NCBI GenBank assembly: GCA_905220665.1
Contig: CAJNAR010000020.1
Span: 207,804-271,803 of the forward strand
Direction: 5' to 3'
Length of the DNA stretch: 64,000 bases
Origin: Albugo candida
Lineage: Eukaryota; Oomycota; Peronosporomycetes; Albuginales; Albuginaceae
Positions 10,486-21,510 of the stretch are shown in pieces. A model generated the notes under the pieces. It worked only from the letters and a program-made list of their open reading frames with translations, ran no database searches and was not told where the DNA came from. The position numbers were made by a program, and so were the translations under genes. Each line of letters begins with the position of its first letter. Position 1 is the first letter of the stretch.

Positions 10486-11031
10486 CTGCCTGAATCATCC
10501 GTCATATAATTCTCATTCGCAATCAGTACTGGACTTTACAGGGTTGCACACTGATACGGGTCCTTCTGGTTAAGGAAAGAAAAGCACCTATATCAAGTCA
10601 TCAGGCAGAAACTGTAGTGACGAATGAATAATAGAAAACGGAGCTTTTATGACGTATGCAATTGTTCTTCAGTAGAATAGAGTACGCCAAAGGGATAAGT
10701 CAATCAGATTAGATGGATACGTTTTATGAATTAAAATCACGAATCTGATCTGTTTAGCAATCCATTCGAAATCGTAACTCTAAATGATTTCTGCTCATCC
10801 TTTTAAGCTCTTTGTCCGTCAGTATTCAAAGACAAATATGCATTGAGATAATGGTAGTCTTGAAACTCATGCTCTGGGGGCTGGTAGGAGCAAATTCGAT
10901 TGCCTTTTTGATGTCATAGCTGATTAATCGAGCCATGGAACCTTTCTTGCATGCTACTTACTGTTAATTCGCACCCAGCGTGCATGTCGATAATATGCAC
11001 ACTTAACGGATGCGTTATCAGACATAAAGCC
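10486..11031. other. Intergenic, no gene seen
   Basis: About 550 bp upstream of the uracil-DNA glycosylase start. An open frame runs from 10951 into the gene, but its first 27 codons are not like the family. No other coding or RNA feature recognised. Confidence 0.4.
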
Positions 11032-12027
11032 ATGATGCAAGACATTCGCTCGTACTTCACCACTGGCCAGAAACCAAGAAAGAAACAGAGAATTGCATCT
11101 GAAGAAACTATTACTACGATAACTGATGTGGTGAAGAAATCATCATCTTTAGATGAACCGCAACACAATAGTAGCGATGATGTGACTTACCACGCACTTG
11201 CGTCATGTCTCGAAGACTTGATGCATCCCACCTGGTACGCATTACTGGAGTTCGAATGCCAAAAAGATTATTTCCGGAAACTATTGGAATTTCTGCGCTC
11301 GGAAACCGCAAAGTCAGTATCTCTCCGTCTCACAACCTTGTAAAAATTAGTATTAGCTGACTAATTGCTATCTTCTCCACCCGTATTCGAAACAGATATA
11401 CATTGTATCCGCTTGCTTGCAACGTATTCTCCTCATTGCGTAACTTCCCTATTGACACACTGAAAGTTGTCATACTCGGTCAAGATCCTTACCATGGGCC
11501 AAATCAAGCACATGGATTGTGCTTTTCTATACAAAAGGGAGTACAGATACCCCCCAGCCTCAGAAATATAATCAAAGAAGCCATTGAAGACGTTCAAATC
11601 ACGAAACCGGCTCATGGTTGCCTGATTTCTTGGTGTCAGCAAGGTGTGTTACTTCTCAATGCCGTGATGACGGTGAGAAAAGGAGAAGCCAATTCACACT
11701 GTAAAAGAGGCTGGGAACGCTGGACCGACACTATCATCAGATTGATCAATGATAAAACAAAAAACACAGTCTTTCTTTTGTGGGGCAGGCAAGCTCAGGT
11801 ATGCAGATGTATGAAATGTGCCTTGCATCAGGTTTGACTATTGATACCGTTAGGAAAAGTGCTCTATTATTGATACGAAACAGCACTGTGTGATCAAAAC
11901 CTCTCATCCGTCTCCACTTGGTGCGGCCAAAACCAGTGCTCCTTTCCTAGGATCCCGCTGCTTTTCCAAAGCCAATTCGTACTTGATCAAGCACAATAAG
12001 GAACCGATCAATTGGAACATTACTTAG
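11032..12027 (+). CDS. UNG: Uracil-DNA glycosylase (family 1)
   Basis: Removes uracil from DNA to start base-excision repair. Exons 11032..11312, 11396..11798 and 11854..12027 (285 residues) join in frame over introns of 83 and 55 bp. The water-activating motif GQDPYHGPNQAHGLCFS, the uracil-pocket strand GVLLLNAVMTV, the NTVFLLWGRQAQ segment and the DNA-intercalation loop HPSPLGA are all present in order and spacing. The C-terminus CFSKANSYL and PINW is typical. The N-terminus MMQDIRSYFTT followed by a basic KPRKKQR resembles the PCNA-binding peptide plus nuclear signal of nuclear UNG, but the usual first Gln of the PCNA box is Met. The start at 11032 or 11035 is chosen because the peptide is normally N-terminal. 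Confidence 0.95.
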
Positions 12028-12265
12028 GATTCTGATTTTTCTCACAAATTTCGGTCACGACATCTTCAAATTCAAGTGGACCTGCAGAGAATCCGTATGT
12101 CAGAATTTCCATCAACGTGGTTCTACAGAGGATCCATTTCTTGTAATCATTTGCAGCTAAGCCGTGTAATATATACCAATGCTTGACGAATAATGAAGAA
12201 TTCTCTGTGTATGATTGCAGGATCAGCAGGTCTTTGGACAGAGTCCACACAGTACACAGTTGAAT
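12020..12265 (-). CDS. Possible terminal exon of unknown gene
   Basis: An open frame of about 80 codons ends KNQNPK and overlaps the last 8 bp of the uracil-DNA glycosylase gene on the opposite strand. It has ordinary composition (LILQSYTENSSLFVKHWYI, LMEILTYGFSAGPLEF) but no ATG; it would need an upstream exon spliced to an acceptor near 12266. No family recognised. It may be a chance frame. Confidence 0.3.
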   Translation of the reverse strand: MQLCTVWTLSKDLLILQSYTENSSLFVKHWYILHGLAANDYKKWILCRTTLMEILTYGFSAGPLEFEDVVTEICEKNQNPK

Positions 12266-12472
12266 ACTTGATTAAATCCCGTCAGTCTGATAGGATTGGC
12301 TAATTTTATGCTTGCATAGTGCCAACGCACGCCTAGGTAAGGGACAATATGATAGCACTGCCAGCTACTTTTCGACGTCACCTATTTTGCGCTCAATTTG
12401 GAATCATTCAATTCGATTCGCGTTCGCATTTGCTCGTTTTGTGATCATTCTTCATTGGCTATTTCACAGTTC

Positions 12473-12584
12473 ACGGTTTGTTCATGACACAAAAATATTC
12501 TATTCTGTAAACTGAGTTCTAAAATATCACTATTTACGGGTCATTCATGAAACAAGAACCTTATATTCTATAAACTTGGTCCTA
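12473..12584. repeat. Imperfect 49-bp direct repeat
   Basis: 12473..12521 and 12536..12584 share the pattern ACGG..TTCATGA.ACAA...TATTCT.TAAACT..GT.CTA with no length difference and a 14-bp spacer. It lies at the downstream edge of the decayed MULE C and may be part of its terminal region. Confidence 0.6.
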
Positions 12585-12659
12585 TGGGTCCTGTTGTTGC
12601 ACTTCCACATCTTCGTGCGCTTTGTCCTACCCTCCTGCAACGGCCACATCTTCTTTGCA

Positions 12660-13822
12660 TAGGTGCATCCACAGCTGCTAGAATTTACTCAAATTCCGAC
12701 GAGTTTCTTTGCGTCGATGATGCAGATGAGTGTTTCGTTCGTGTCGATCTAGATGGCTTCCCTCGCACTTGCACATATACTGGTTCAAGGATAGCACTTG
12801 CAGCAGCTGCAGCGCTGATTTTGATGTCCATGAAGAAGACTCAGTTGTGTACGATTCCGTTACCGCTTGTAACGCACTGGACACTCAACTGCCCCTACCC
12901 ATGCACGATGATTAATCCAACCACCAATGCTGAGGGAGATCGGCCATCCCTAGTGATATATAATTGACTCCAAAGCTTGGCTCAATCTCATTGTGAGATC
13001 CATCCAAATTTTCATACGTAACGTTCCATTGCATCACATTACACACGAATATCCCATTGCTGTCCTCCAGTGGCCTTGGCAGTCCCTGCCAACATTCCTT
13101 GCCAGATATTTCATATGCGTCCCTCGTAAAGCTCAAGCTGTATGTCACCAATAGAACGCTCCCTTGCAGATCGCCTCAAAAGAGATAGTAACTCAATCAA
13201 ACACATGACATGAAGAGCTTGTGCTAGCAAAGCCATGCGCTAGCAGTGTATATTTTCCTACCTGTGGACACAGCAATCCATTTATACAAATCCACATGGG
13301 CACTCTCCACGCACGATGTTGACGTGTAGACATAATGTGGAACACCGTGCATCCAAGCATTGACAAGTTTTGCTAGCATATGGTAAAGGACAACAAGTTG
13401 TTTACTGGTTCAGGTTTGACAATACATGCGGTTAGCTGTTACCTTGTAGATAAGCCATGTGCTTGCCAGATAATGAATGGTTTGACTAGGCAAACAACCA
13501 CGCGTTTTCTCGAGGACTGCTTTGTATGCTCCTTCACTAACAGCATTCACTTACCTGTTCCAGTATTGGAGAAACGGTCAAAATTCTCCTGCGAGGAAAC
13601 GCTGTCCGTTGTTTCGCAAATATGTTTTGCTGGTATGCCAACGGCGTAACAATGCGCCTGCTGTCGGAAATGCTGTCAACAGTGCGGTTGTGAGTGCAAG
13701 TTACCGATCTCTCACATAAGGAAGCTGGTGGTCGATACCCCAGTCATTGAATAAATCCTTTATCTTGACCATTGCCCAGTAATAGTCCGCAGTCGTTTCC
13801 TTATTCATAGCAAAATAACACA
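12660..13822 (-). pseudogene. Decayed Mutator-like transposase (MULE C), 3' part
   Basis: Minus-strand translation in shifting frames recovers a MULE transposase: YFAMNKETTADYYWAM next to the Copia insertion, then LALTTALLTAFPTAGALL and RRWHTSKTYLRNN (the region around the second catalytic Asp and its downstream helix; the expected DRE motif reads DR-stop), ASTWLIYK, NAWMHGVPHYVYTS and ESAHVDLYKWIAVST. Several in-frame stops and shifts make it a pseudogene. The 5' part continues on the far side of Copia A at 18850..18940. The tail down to ~12660 has only vague similarity. Confidence 0.7.
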
Positions 13823-13827
13823 GGGTG

Positions 13828-14065
13828 TATTGGCAAACTGTAAGGTCTGCACGATGTTAAAAACAGAGTACAGTGGGGAATAAATGTATTGAATGTAGTT
13901 AGAAGGAGTTCCTAATTACGCACACTGCGATCCTTCAAAGTGAGTTTTCTCCCGCGGCTCCTCGCAGTCGATCTGGTTTCTTCTAGCACGTCTTCACGGT
14001 CGTAAGAGTCACTTTTTCTTTACGGCGGCGGATGTTGTGCACTCGATGCATATGATTTTCCAACA
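13828..14065 (-). repeat. 3' LTR of Copia A
   Basis: 238 bp beginning (minus strand) TGTTGGAA and ending TTTGCCAATA, about co-linear with 18605..18844. Shared blocks include the CCGCGGCTCCTCGCAGTCGA stretch and the ACGGTCGTAAGAGTCACTT stretch (plus strand). Confidence 0.9.
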
Positions 14066-14419
14066 CTCTTTCCTGGCGCTTTGATGAACACCACTTCAGC
14101 CTATGAGCAAACGCAATTCTTGAATCCTTGAAGCTGGCAGCACCTTCGTCAGTAAATCGGCGACCATCGTGTTCTGTACATTCATATGTTGGCTTGACCG
14201 TCTCCTTCTTGGCGTAATCACGTAAGAATTTAAGCTTCATAATCTACATGCTTCGTGCCGGCAGAGCTCGCCTCGTTTCGATTTGCTTCACTGCAGCTTG
14301 GTTATCAATCTTGAGCAACACAGGTATCTTTACTCGTTGTCCGAGCTCTTCGTAAAGCTCCTGAAATCCCAGCGCCTCACATCCTCCGACGACCGCAGCG
14401 ACGAACTCCGCTTCCGCTG

Positions 14420-15566
14420 TCAGCTGACCCCCGCAGCTTGCATCTTGCAGTGCCGCCCTACAGTAATTCCATTCAAAGCCTGCACAAATGCACTCACAGA
14501 CTTTCGGTCTTCATTGTCAGCCGCGAAGTCTGCATCACTGAAGCTGACAATCCTGATGGGAGACTGGGGCTCGCTGTCTTCACGCAAATGCAGCTTTAAA
14601 CCTTTCGTTCCCTTTAAGTATCTTGCAATCTTTTTTGCAAGCTTATCATCTTGCAACGTTGGTGCGTGAATTTGTCTAGTCGCTCTGTGCACCGCAAACG
14701 AAATGTCTGGACGCGTGCAGCGCGATACCCATAGCAAGCTACCAACTAGAGACTGGTAATACTTGATGGTCGGTACTCGATGCAAACTCACAGCTTTTTA
14801 TTTCAGCAGCTCGTCGTCTCCTTCGTTTACTTGCACTTCAGATATCGGTACTCGTACCGGGTTCGCTTCAGCCAGACCATGTTATTCGAGCGCTCTGCTC
14901 CTGGTCGATAGAATAGCCTCCTTCTTTTGTCCATGCAATTCTCATTTAACAATACCGAGATCCTTGAGCTGGAGCACCTTCATGTCAGTAAAGAACTGAT
15001 CAATGTGCTCCACTATCGTACCTGTAATTAGCAGGTCATGAACATAGACCCCAACGAGTCATATTATCCTCGTCGACCTTGTAAAAAATGCACGGGTCAT
15101 TAATGCTTTGCATAAATTCAATCTTGAGCAGCGTGTCACACAACAGTTGATGCCAAAGTCTTCCTGCCTGTTTTGATCCATAACGACTTCGTCGTAGAAG
15201 CAGCATCAATTCATCAGGTTCCGTTACGCCAAGTCGGTCTAGGGTGTCTTGGGTCACTTTCATTCCATCGGGAATTCTTAAGTGGATTTCATACTCTGGC
15301 TCCGTGAAAGCTTTCGGGTACGCGCTTGGAACGTCACCATGCCTAGCCGGAACTCCCCAAATCCGTGAAAACGTAAAAATGACAAACGCATTTTTTATCG
15401 GCATCACCGTAGAGAATGTGGGATTGTAATTCACACCAAATATTTGCTTGTCGCCGCGAACCACCAGTCTCGCCTTGTATCTTGCCACAGTCCCGTTTGC
15501 CCTTATGTTGGCTTTATAAACACACTTGGTTGGGATGGTTTTCACGTCCTTTGGAAATTTCATCAC
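14420..15566 (-). pseudogene. Copia A reverse transcriptase and RNase H remnants
   Basis: 15566..15036 reads the RT N-terminal half: KCVYKANIRANGTVARYKAR, LVVRGDKQIFGVNYNPTFS, SRYGSKQAGRLWHQLL and DPCIFYK. In the next frame the catalytic box is VGVYVHDLLITG, so the usual YVDD has become YVHD (15046..15035). 14791..14420 reads YYQSLVGSLLWVSRCTRPD, KKIARYLKGTKGLKL and the RNase H start VSFSDADFAAD. Frameshifts and stops separate the blocks. Confidence 0.85.
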
Positions 15567-15714
15567 CGTTCACGTTTCGTTTTCCTCAAGTGACGCAAGT
15601 TCCTCTTGCGTCCAGCAACCGCCCACTTGGCAATGTCAGGTCCACGACGCGCTGCCCCATGATTTTTTGACTTAATCACTGGATCCGACACTTGCAACTC
15701 TTCGGCACTCGTTT

Positions 15715-17452
15715 CTAGTCTTCCCATACTGATGCATTATCCTTGATATAAATAGCTGAGTGAGCTGACCTTTTCTCGTGTTTCCATGCTCCTTCATTCA
15801 CCATGCTCGTCTGCCTCGGCTTGTTTTTTGTTTTCGTACGTTTGCGCTGTGATCTCCTTGGACCTGATAGCGGCGACTCCTTCGGCTGCGCGTCACTTCC
15901 TTCGGCCACTTGATGCTCACTTGACGCTCTCATTTAACACGTTCAGGCTCTTGTCCTCTGTCATCATGAAGTGCACGTTGAATTTGTTCATTCGCCGTAC
16001 CATTGAGTGTATCAATGTTGATGATTTGTCTAGTCGTCTTTACGACTTTATCCTTGATCAGCAACACCTTGTATTCCTTTGTTTCCTCGCTTATACCCAT
16101 GATCAGTGCCTGCTCTGCATGACGCACAAGTGTCTTCTTTTTAGGATCCCGCCAAACCATACACGGGGACCCAAGAACAACGATAACCTGAAAACTCGGT
16201 GCCCGCCCGGTGAGTACTTCAATCGGCGACGCACGCTTCAAATTTTCTTGAGTCGGACTCCGGCTGAGAATGTAAGCAGCGTACTCTGCAGCATCGCTCC
16301 AGTACATCAGCGCTAGAACTGAACCAAACTCATGAATCGCACGATGTTAAAGACGGTGCGGTTCATACGTTCAGCTTTCCCGTTGGATTGTGAAGTACCT
16401 GTTTGTGTTACTCGACGTCGTACACCTATCTGTTTGCAGAAAAGACCGACCACTTCATATTCTCCTCCGCCTTCAGTGCGCAAGACGTGGATGCGGCAAT
16501 AAAATTCGTTCTCAAACCACGCCAAAAATGCTCGAACATCTTGACTGCAGCATTTTTCTGCCGTGCCGCAGATACACGCACGTAATTTGACTTGTAGTCG
16601 ATGAACATGACCAAATATCTGTTCCCACGAAGGTCTTTTGGGGTGATTCGTCCTGTTAGACCACTACAGATCACACCAACGATGCGGTCCGTTGGTGCAT
16701 TTGAACCCGAGTCTTTCTTGGGCTGTTTAGTTCTGGTGCCCTTGGCTTCAGCGCACGTGATACATTTTGCACGCACGTGATCAATAAGTTCAATACCATT
16801 ATCAGGATCATTGACCATACGCTCCACGGTATCGTAAGCTATGTGTCCAAGACGACGATGAAAATGGTGCAGCGATCCCTTATGTACATCAGTTGTTGGC
16901 CCCGTATCTTGAACTGTCGTCATCACAATCTCATTGAGTCGTTTTGGCGCCATTATCGGCGTACTTGAAGTCAAATCTGCCACAAATACGCCATACTCAG
17001 TTTGAAAATCAAGCAGAGGATTTTTACCTAGATGCATGCACATCACATCGCCTTTCGTAGTCAGTGAGCACCCTTTTTCAAACAACTTGCCCATGGAAAT
17101 TAGGTTCCTAGCCAACTTTGGCGCATGATATACGTCAGTAAGCGTGATCTGGGTCTTTATACCATTCAAAATACCATGTAGCACCACAGATCTACCTTGA
17201 GTAAACTTCCATCAGGCAACAGGAGTCCATCATATTCATCACATTCCATGACATCGTGAAGCAAGTCAGGGTCTTGGACGAGATGTCTGCTTGCCCCGCT
17301 GTCAACCACCCACGTATTCGAATTCCCTTCAGTGACGCCAAAAACGTAGCTAGGTGTTTATCCGACACAAAATTAGCTTTCCCGCGGCTATCGTCTTTTT
17401 TCGATTTGTGGCATTTCTCGCCAAATTTCCTCGCTTGCCGTAGATGTAACAA
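15715..17452 (-). pseudogene. Copia A integrase and upstream pol remnants
   Basis: 17187..16426 holds the gag-pre-integrase/HHCC region (HHFHRRLGHIAYDTVERMV, then CITCAEAKG) and integrase core: GVICSGLTGRITPKDLRGNR with D changed to G in the first catalytic block (usual SDL), then YLVMFIDYKSNYVRVSAARQ. 16525..16313 gives HVLRTEGGGEYE (D changed to E) and NGKAERMNRT. 16307..15930 gives the C-terminal SDAAEYAAYILSRSP and the GKxP-like TGRAP region. Linker to 15715. Confidence 0.85.
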
Positions 17453-18603
17453 TTTCGGTCTTCACCTTGGGAGTGACCTTGAACCTTGCAATGTTCCACT
17501 AAACTGACTAAACTATGCCCTTGGTCATTTTCCTAACCACTTTTCCATCGTCTCCAATTTCTTGCGCCCATGCGATGAGCTCTTGTGCATGAATGAGGTA
17601 GTCCATACGACTTGGTTGGTATCGCACCATCATCACAATTTTGAGGTGCGGCGCCGCGAAGTTGACAATTTTTTCCACGACGAGTCATTCGTGTGACTCG
17701 CTTTCTTGACACAATGCGATAAGGTATAAGAGATGCTGGTTCCACGAACGCGACCTGTCTTTTTCACTCGCAAACAATTTGGCGGCCTGTTGGTGCGTAA
17801 TCGCCATCTTGAATGCTTGGTACAGCTGGTCGAGTGCGTGGTACAACGTCGGGTTGACCGCCCACTATGTCCTCACGTTGGCTCAAAAATACGATGCAGC
17901 CCCGCTGTTTGGCACCATGTATTTTCCCAGCTTGTTCACTCTAAGGCGTTCTCCCCACGCAAATTGACTCTGAATCTCGGCCATCTCGATCGCTTCGAGG
18001 AATGCATATCCCCACTGCTAGAAATCTGTGCCGAGACTTGCATATTGCTCTTCTTCTGTGAACTTATTTATCATGATCTTGGGAATCTTGATCGCTCCCG
18101 GTGGTGACAAGTTAGGCAATTTGTAGACCGGATGTCTTCCAATAGGCATGTTCTCTGCTCGACCCTTGAAGACACCTCTTGTTCCAAATCCCTTGTCACC
18201 AAGATTATTTAGCGTATGTCCTCCACCAAGCTCAGACACTGCACGACCAATCGTGGTCGGTCCTTGACCTCGCGGTGCTGTGTGAGGGATCTTTGCTGGT
18301 AGAGAAGCGATTCCGGAGCGCCTCCAGAAACGATGCTCCCATTTTGCCGAGCCTCAATTTGATTGACACGGCTGTCGATCTCATCCAGCATCTGGAGCAT
18401 TCTAGCAAAAGCTGCCGCCTGGTCCATTGTCGACGATATATCTTCACTCTTTTCTTCGGCATGTCCCATCTGTGCTGTGCCCGTCCTTCCATCTTTATCC
18501 CCCTTGTTGACCCCTTTCGTGAGCCGTCCTACTTGCGGGGACCAGGTGTTGTCGTGCTCTCGTCACGCTCTCTTTACCAAGTTTTCGACTTTGGGCTCAT
18601 AGA
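17453..18603 (-). pseudogene. Copia A gag remnants
   Basis: Several short minus frames between the 5' LTR and integrase. At 18600 an ATG inside the putative primer site opens MSPKSKTW then a stop. 18469..18209 is helix-rich (FARMLQMLDEIDSRVNQIEARQ), and near 17440 a degenerate zinc knuckle reads NCYIYGKRGNLARN. The gag frame is not intact. Confidence 0.6.
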
Positions 18604-18604
18604 C
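18589..18604 (-). promoter_or_regulatory. Putative tRNA-Met primer-binding site, Copia A
   Basis: Immediately inside the 5' LTR the minus strand reads GTCTATGAGCCCAAAG. TATGAGCCC matches the anticodon-arm complement of a methionine tRNA and is shared with Copia B and D at the same place, which supports a primer site. Confidence 0.55.
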
Positions 18605-18844
18605 TATTGGCAAACTATAAGGTCTGCACGATGTTAATAACAGAGTAGGATGGAGAATAAAGGTGTTAATAGTTGGAAGGAGTTCTTAATTACGCACGCT
18701 GCGACCCTTCAAAGTAAATAAGTTTTTCTCCCGCGGCTCCTCGCAGTCGATCTAGTTCCTTCTGGTAAACCTTCACGGTCGTAAGAGTCACTTCCTCTTC
18801 ATGGCGGCGATTACTGTGCACTCAATGCACATGATCTTCCAACA
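18605..18844 (-). repeat. 5' LTR of Copia A
   Basis: 240 bp, pair of 13828..14065, ends TGTTGGAA ... GCCAATA on the minus strand, flanked outside by the GGGTG target duplication. Confidence 0.9.
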
Positions 18845-18849
18845 GGGTG

Positions 18850-18940
18850 TATGTGGCGTTTGTTGAGGTTATCTGAACCACATGAAATAAGGGTAGACCG
18901 TACAGATTTTGTTATAGGTTGCATCAGTTGAAGGTGTCTA
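18850..18940 (-). pseudogene. MULE C transposase, 5' part
   Basis: Minus-strand frames read DATYNK (first catalytic Asp), then NLYGLPLFHVV and ITSTNATYTL, the standard start of the MULE catalytic domain. Removing Copia A and one target duplication joins this to YFAMNKETTADYYWAM at 13822, so the two halves are one gene. Confidence 0.75.
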
Positions 18941-18951
18941 TATTACTAAAT

Positions 18952-19037
18952 GGGTGTGACTATCGCCACAGACGTTTTCACCAGTGCCACAGACAAAACA
19001 GTTCTGACTGGCTAATATGTGTACAGTCAATATGATT
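18952..19037 (+). repeat. Left terminal inverted repeat of large transposon
   Basis: Pairs with 27458..27541 on the opposite strand. The best block is GGGTGTGACTATCGCCACAG versus GGGTGTGACTATTGCCACAG. Confidence 0.75.
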
Positions 19038-19256
19038 GGGCGATATGGTAGCTATATTAGCCCTCAGCCTCCATAAATTGATGGGAATCGTAGCCTCTGA
19101 TTAGTTCAAACAAATATAACAGAATAGATAAAATCAAACTACGGGAATCGTTATCCAACCCCCACCCTTCATAAATTGATAGAAAGCGTGGCCTCTGATT
19201 GGTCTGAGTAGATGCAACGGAATAATACGATAAAAATCACATTTTAACTCCTCTAG

Positions 19257-21355
19257 AAAGTACAATGATCAGCCTTGCACCACCACCCCAGGTTGCCTAC
19301 GCTTCCATGTAACAGGCAAAAGCAGCAATTGATGATCATGCACTCCAACAAGGCTATGTTGTGGTTATCAAACGTACAAAAAAGATGGGGAATAGGGCAA
19401 ATGGAGACATGAAAGCTTTGATTTTTGCCCGCTCCCAATCAAACCCCCCAGTGATGGGTGTAGGTACTCGCCAACGTGTTTCTTCTAGCTGCAGCGCTAG
19501 GCGTTTGTTCAAGGCCAGCATATGAAAACAAAAGTCTGGCCAATGGCAAGTGCAAGTTGACAATGGAGAACACAATCATGCTCCCTTTGCTCACCAGTCT
19601 GCGCATCCAAAAGGGAGCGCTTTAACCAAGAAGAGCCGGCAATCAATCTTGATGATGGGTCATTTTGGTGTGACACCTGGCCGTATTATCACTTCACTAC
19701 GCTAAAACAACAATGTTATGACCGCAGTTCAAGATATCTACAACTTCATCGTTAAAATCGCAACAGGATGCTGGCAGGCCGATCTTCACTGGTAGCTTTA
19801 TTAGATAGTCTTGCTCCCGTTGACTACTTCTCTCAGTATGATCTTCTGCAGCGGGCTAACTCACCTGCTCATTATCTCACCTTCTGCAAAGGAGATTTGC
19901 AACAAGTGCAGTGCTGGTCAGATCTGGCTTATTGATGTTCCCTACAAGACGAACAGATATGGACTTCCTCTTCTCCATATTATTGGCATCACAGCAACAA
20001 ATAACACCTCCACATTTGCATACTGCTATATGAAGAACGAGACTTCGGCCGACTACTTATGCGCAATGCGCCATGTCAAAGTAATTTTTGGAAGTAATGG
20101 CCTACAGCATGCGGCATTCACCTTTGTCACTGATCGGGAGCTTGCGCTTATGAGCGCGCTTTCAGAGACATTTCCTTATACATTTGCTTGCTTTGCCGCT
20201 GGCATATCAGCAAAAACATCCTTACCAAGCAAAGGACAGCGTTTCAAGACTCAGAAGCCTGGCAAGAATTCAATCAAGCCTGGAGCCAACTTGTTACCGC
20301 CACAGCCATTGCCGATTTTCAACCCAACTTTCAGTAATGCATGCCTCCCATCCTGAAGCTTCGATGAGATACCTTGAGACAACTTGGCTGCTTTACAAGG
20401 AGTGTTTTGTTGATGCTTTCCTGCACAATAAGCGTCATTATGGACACGTAACAACATCCCAGTTGAGAGTGCCCATGCCACCCTGAAAAATGGATCACTG
20501 TGTCAAGAGGTAATTGTATTGTATGATGATTATGCTGGAAACAGTCATGAGTATCTTGAATTTATTTTATTGCAGGGGATCTACTCTCAGTGAATTCAGT
20601 AGTTCGCCTTGCCTGCGAAGGCCAGCTCGCTGTCATTGTGCAGCAAAACGCAAAGCAGCGGACTAGAGTCACGATGCAGCTTGGTTCCATGTTCTCAGAG
20701 GTGATGGGGAAAGATTCAATAGCAGGTCTGTGCTCAGCTCATCGGCAGTACCAGCAGCAGCTTAGTGAGGACCTAGATTGCCAAGGTATGTAGACTGCTA
20801 CTAAGTGCAAGTAATTGCGACACGTGACATTTACTGCAACTAACTGCAACTTCAAATTACCTGTAGGATCGACGACATCTACAATGGGCTATCCTTGCAC
20901 CCATATTTTTGCTATCAAGTTATGCCGCTGTCTGTTACTGATTTTGATCAGCATTGGTGGGTGGTACAGCCAATGCATCTTCATGTTGAGGCTGGGACCA
21001 TGCCGATTGGAATCGAGATAGCATTGAACAGGATAAATGTATTACTGTGAGAATGCTTCCAATCATCGTAAGTGTGTGCTTCTAGATTATATCTTGGCAG
21101 TCCCAGAGACAGAATTCCGCGAACCTGTGCAAGTGCGCACGCGTGGTAGGTCATCGAGCTCAACGCAGCGACTTCCATCGAAGTTCGAGCATGTTACTGC
21201 TGATTTGGAGGTTCCTGTGCATCGCCGAAGATGTCGGAAATGCCAAAAAACAGGCCACAATGCCAGAAGCTGCCATCAAGAAGTAACAGAAGCACCGAGA
21301 GCACTATTAACACCAGCAACACCTGCAGCAGTAGACTTGGATATTGACTTAAATT
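19257..21355 (+). pseudogene. MULE A transposase (FAR1-type N-terminus, zinc knuckle C-terminus)
   Basis: Shifting plus frames give the full domain order. The N-terminus is AKAAIDDHALQQGYVVVIKR (FAR1-like zinc-finger region) and VDNGEHNHAP. The catalytic domain is at 19811..20300: LIDVPYKTNRYGLPLLHIIG (the usual DATYK reads DVPYK), ITATNNTSTFAYCYMKNE, FVTDRELALMSALSETFP. The next part (TWLLYKECFVDAF) is in another frame. A SWIM-like GYPCTHIFAIK lies near 20885 and a CCHC knuckle C-x2-C-x4-H-x4-C (CRKCQKTGHNARSC) near 21230. Several stops and shifts break it, unless some are introns. Confidence 0.8.
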
Positions 21356-21510
21356 AAGTCGTACAAAATTGCAGGAATCGAAGTATTTTGTGTGTGATTT
21401 TATTGTATTTATTCCGTTGCATCTATATAGACCAATCAGAGGCCACGCTTTCTATCAATTTATGAAGGTTGGGGGGTTGGATAACGATTTCCATAATCTA
21501 ATTTTATTTA

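Larger units (their letters stand above)
13828..18844 (-). mobile_element. Copia-type LTR retrotransposon A
   Basis: A 5.0-kb element on the minus strand with LTRs at 18605..18844 (5') and 13828..14065 (3') and target duplications GGGTG at 13823..13827 and 18845..18849. The order gag, protease region, integrase, reverse transcriptase and RNase H is that of Ty1/Copia. All coding parts are broken by stops and frameshifts. It interrupts the transposase of MULE C. The LTRs differ at many positions, so the insertion is not recent. Confidence 0.9.
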
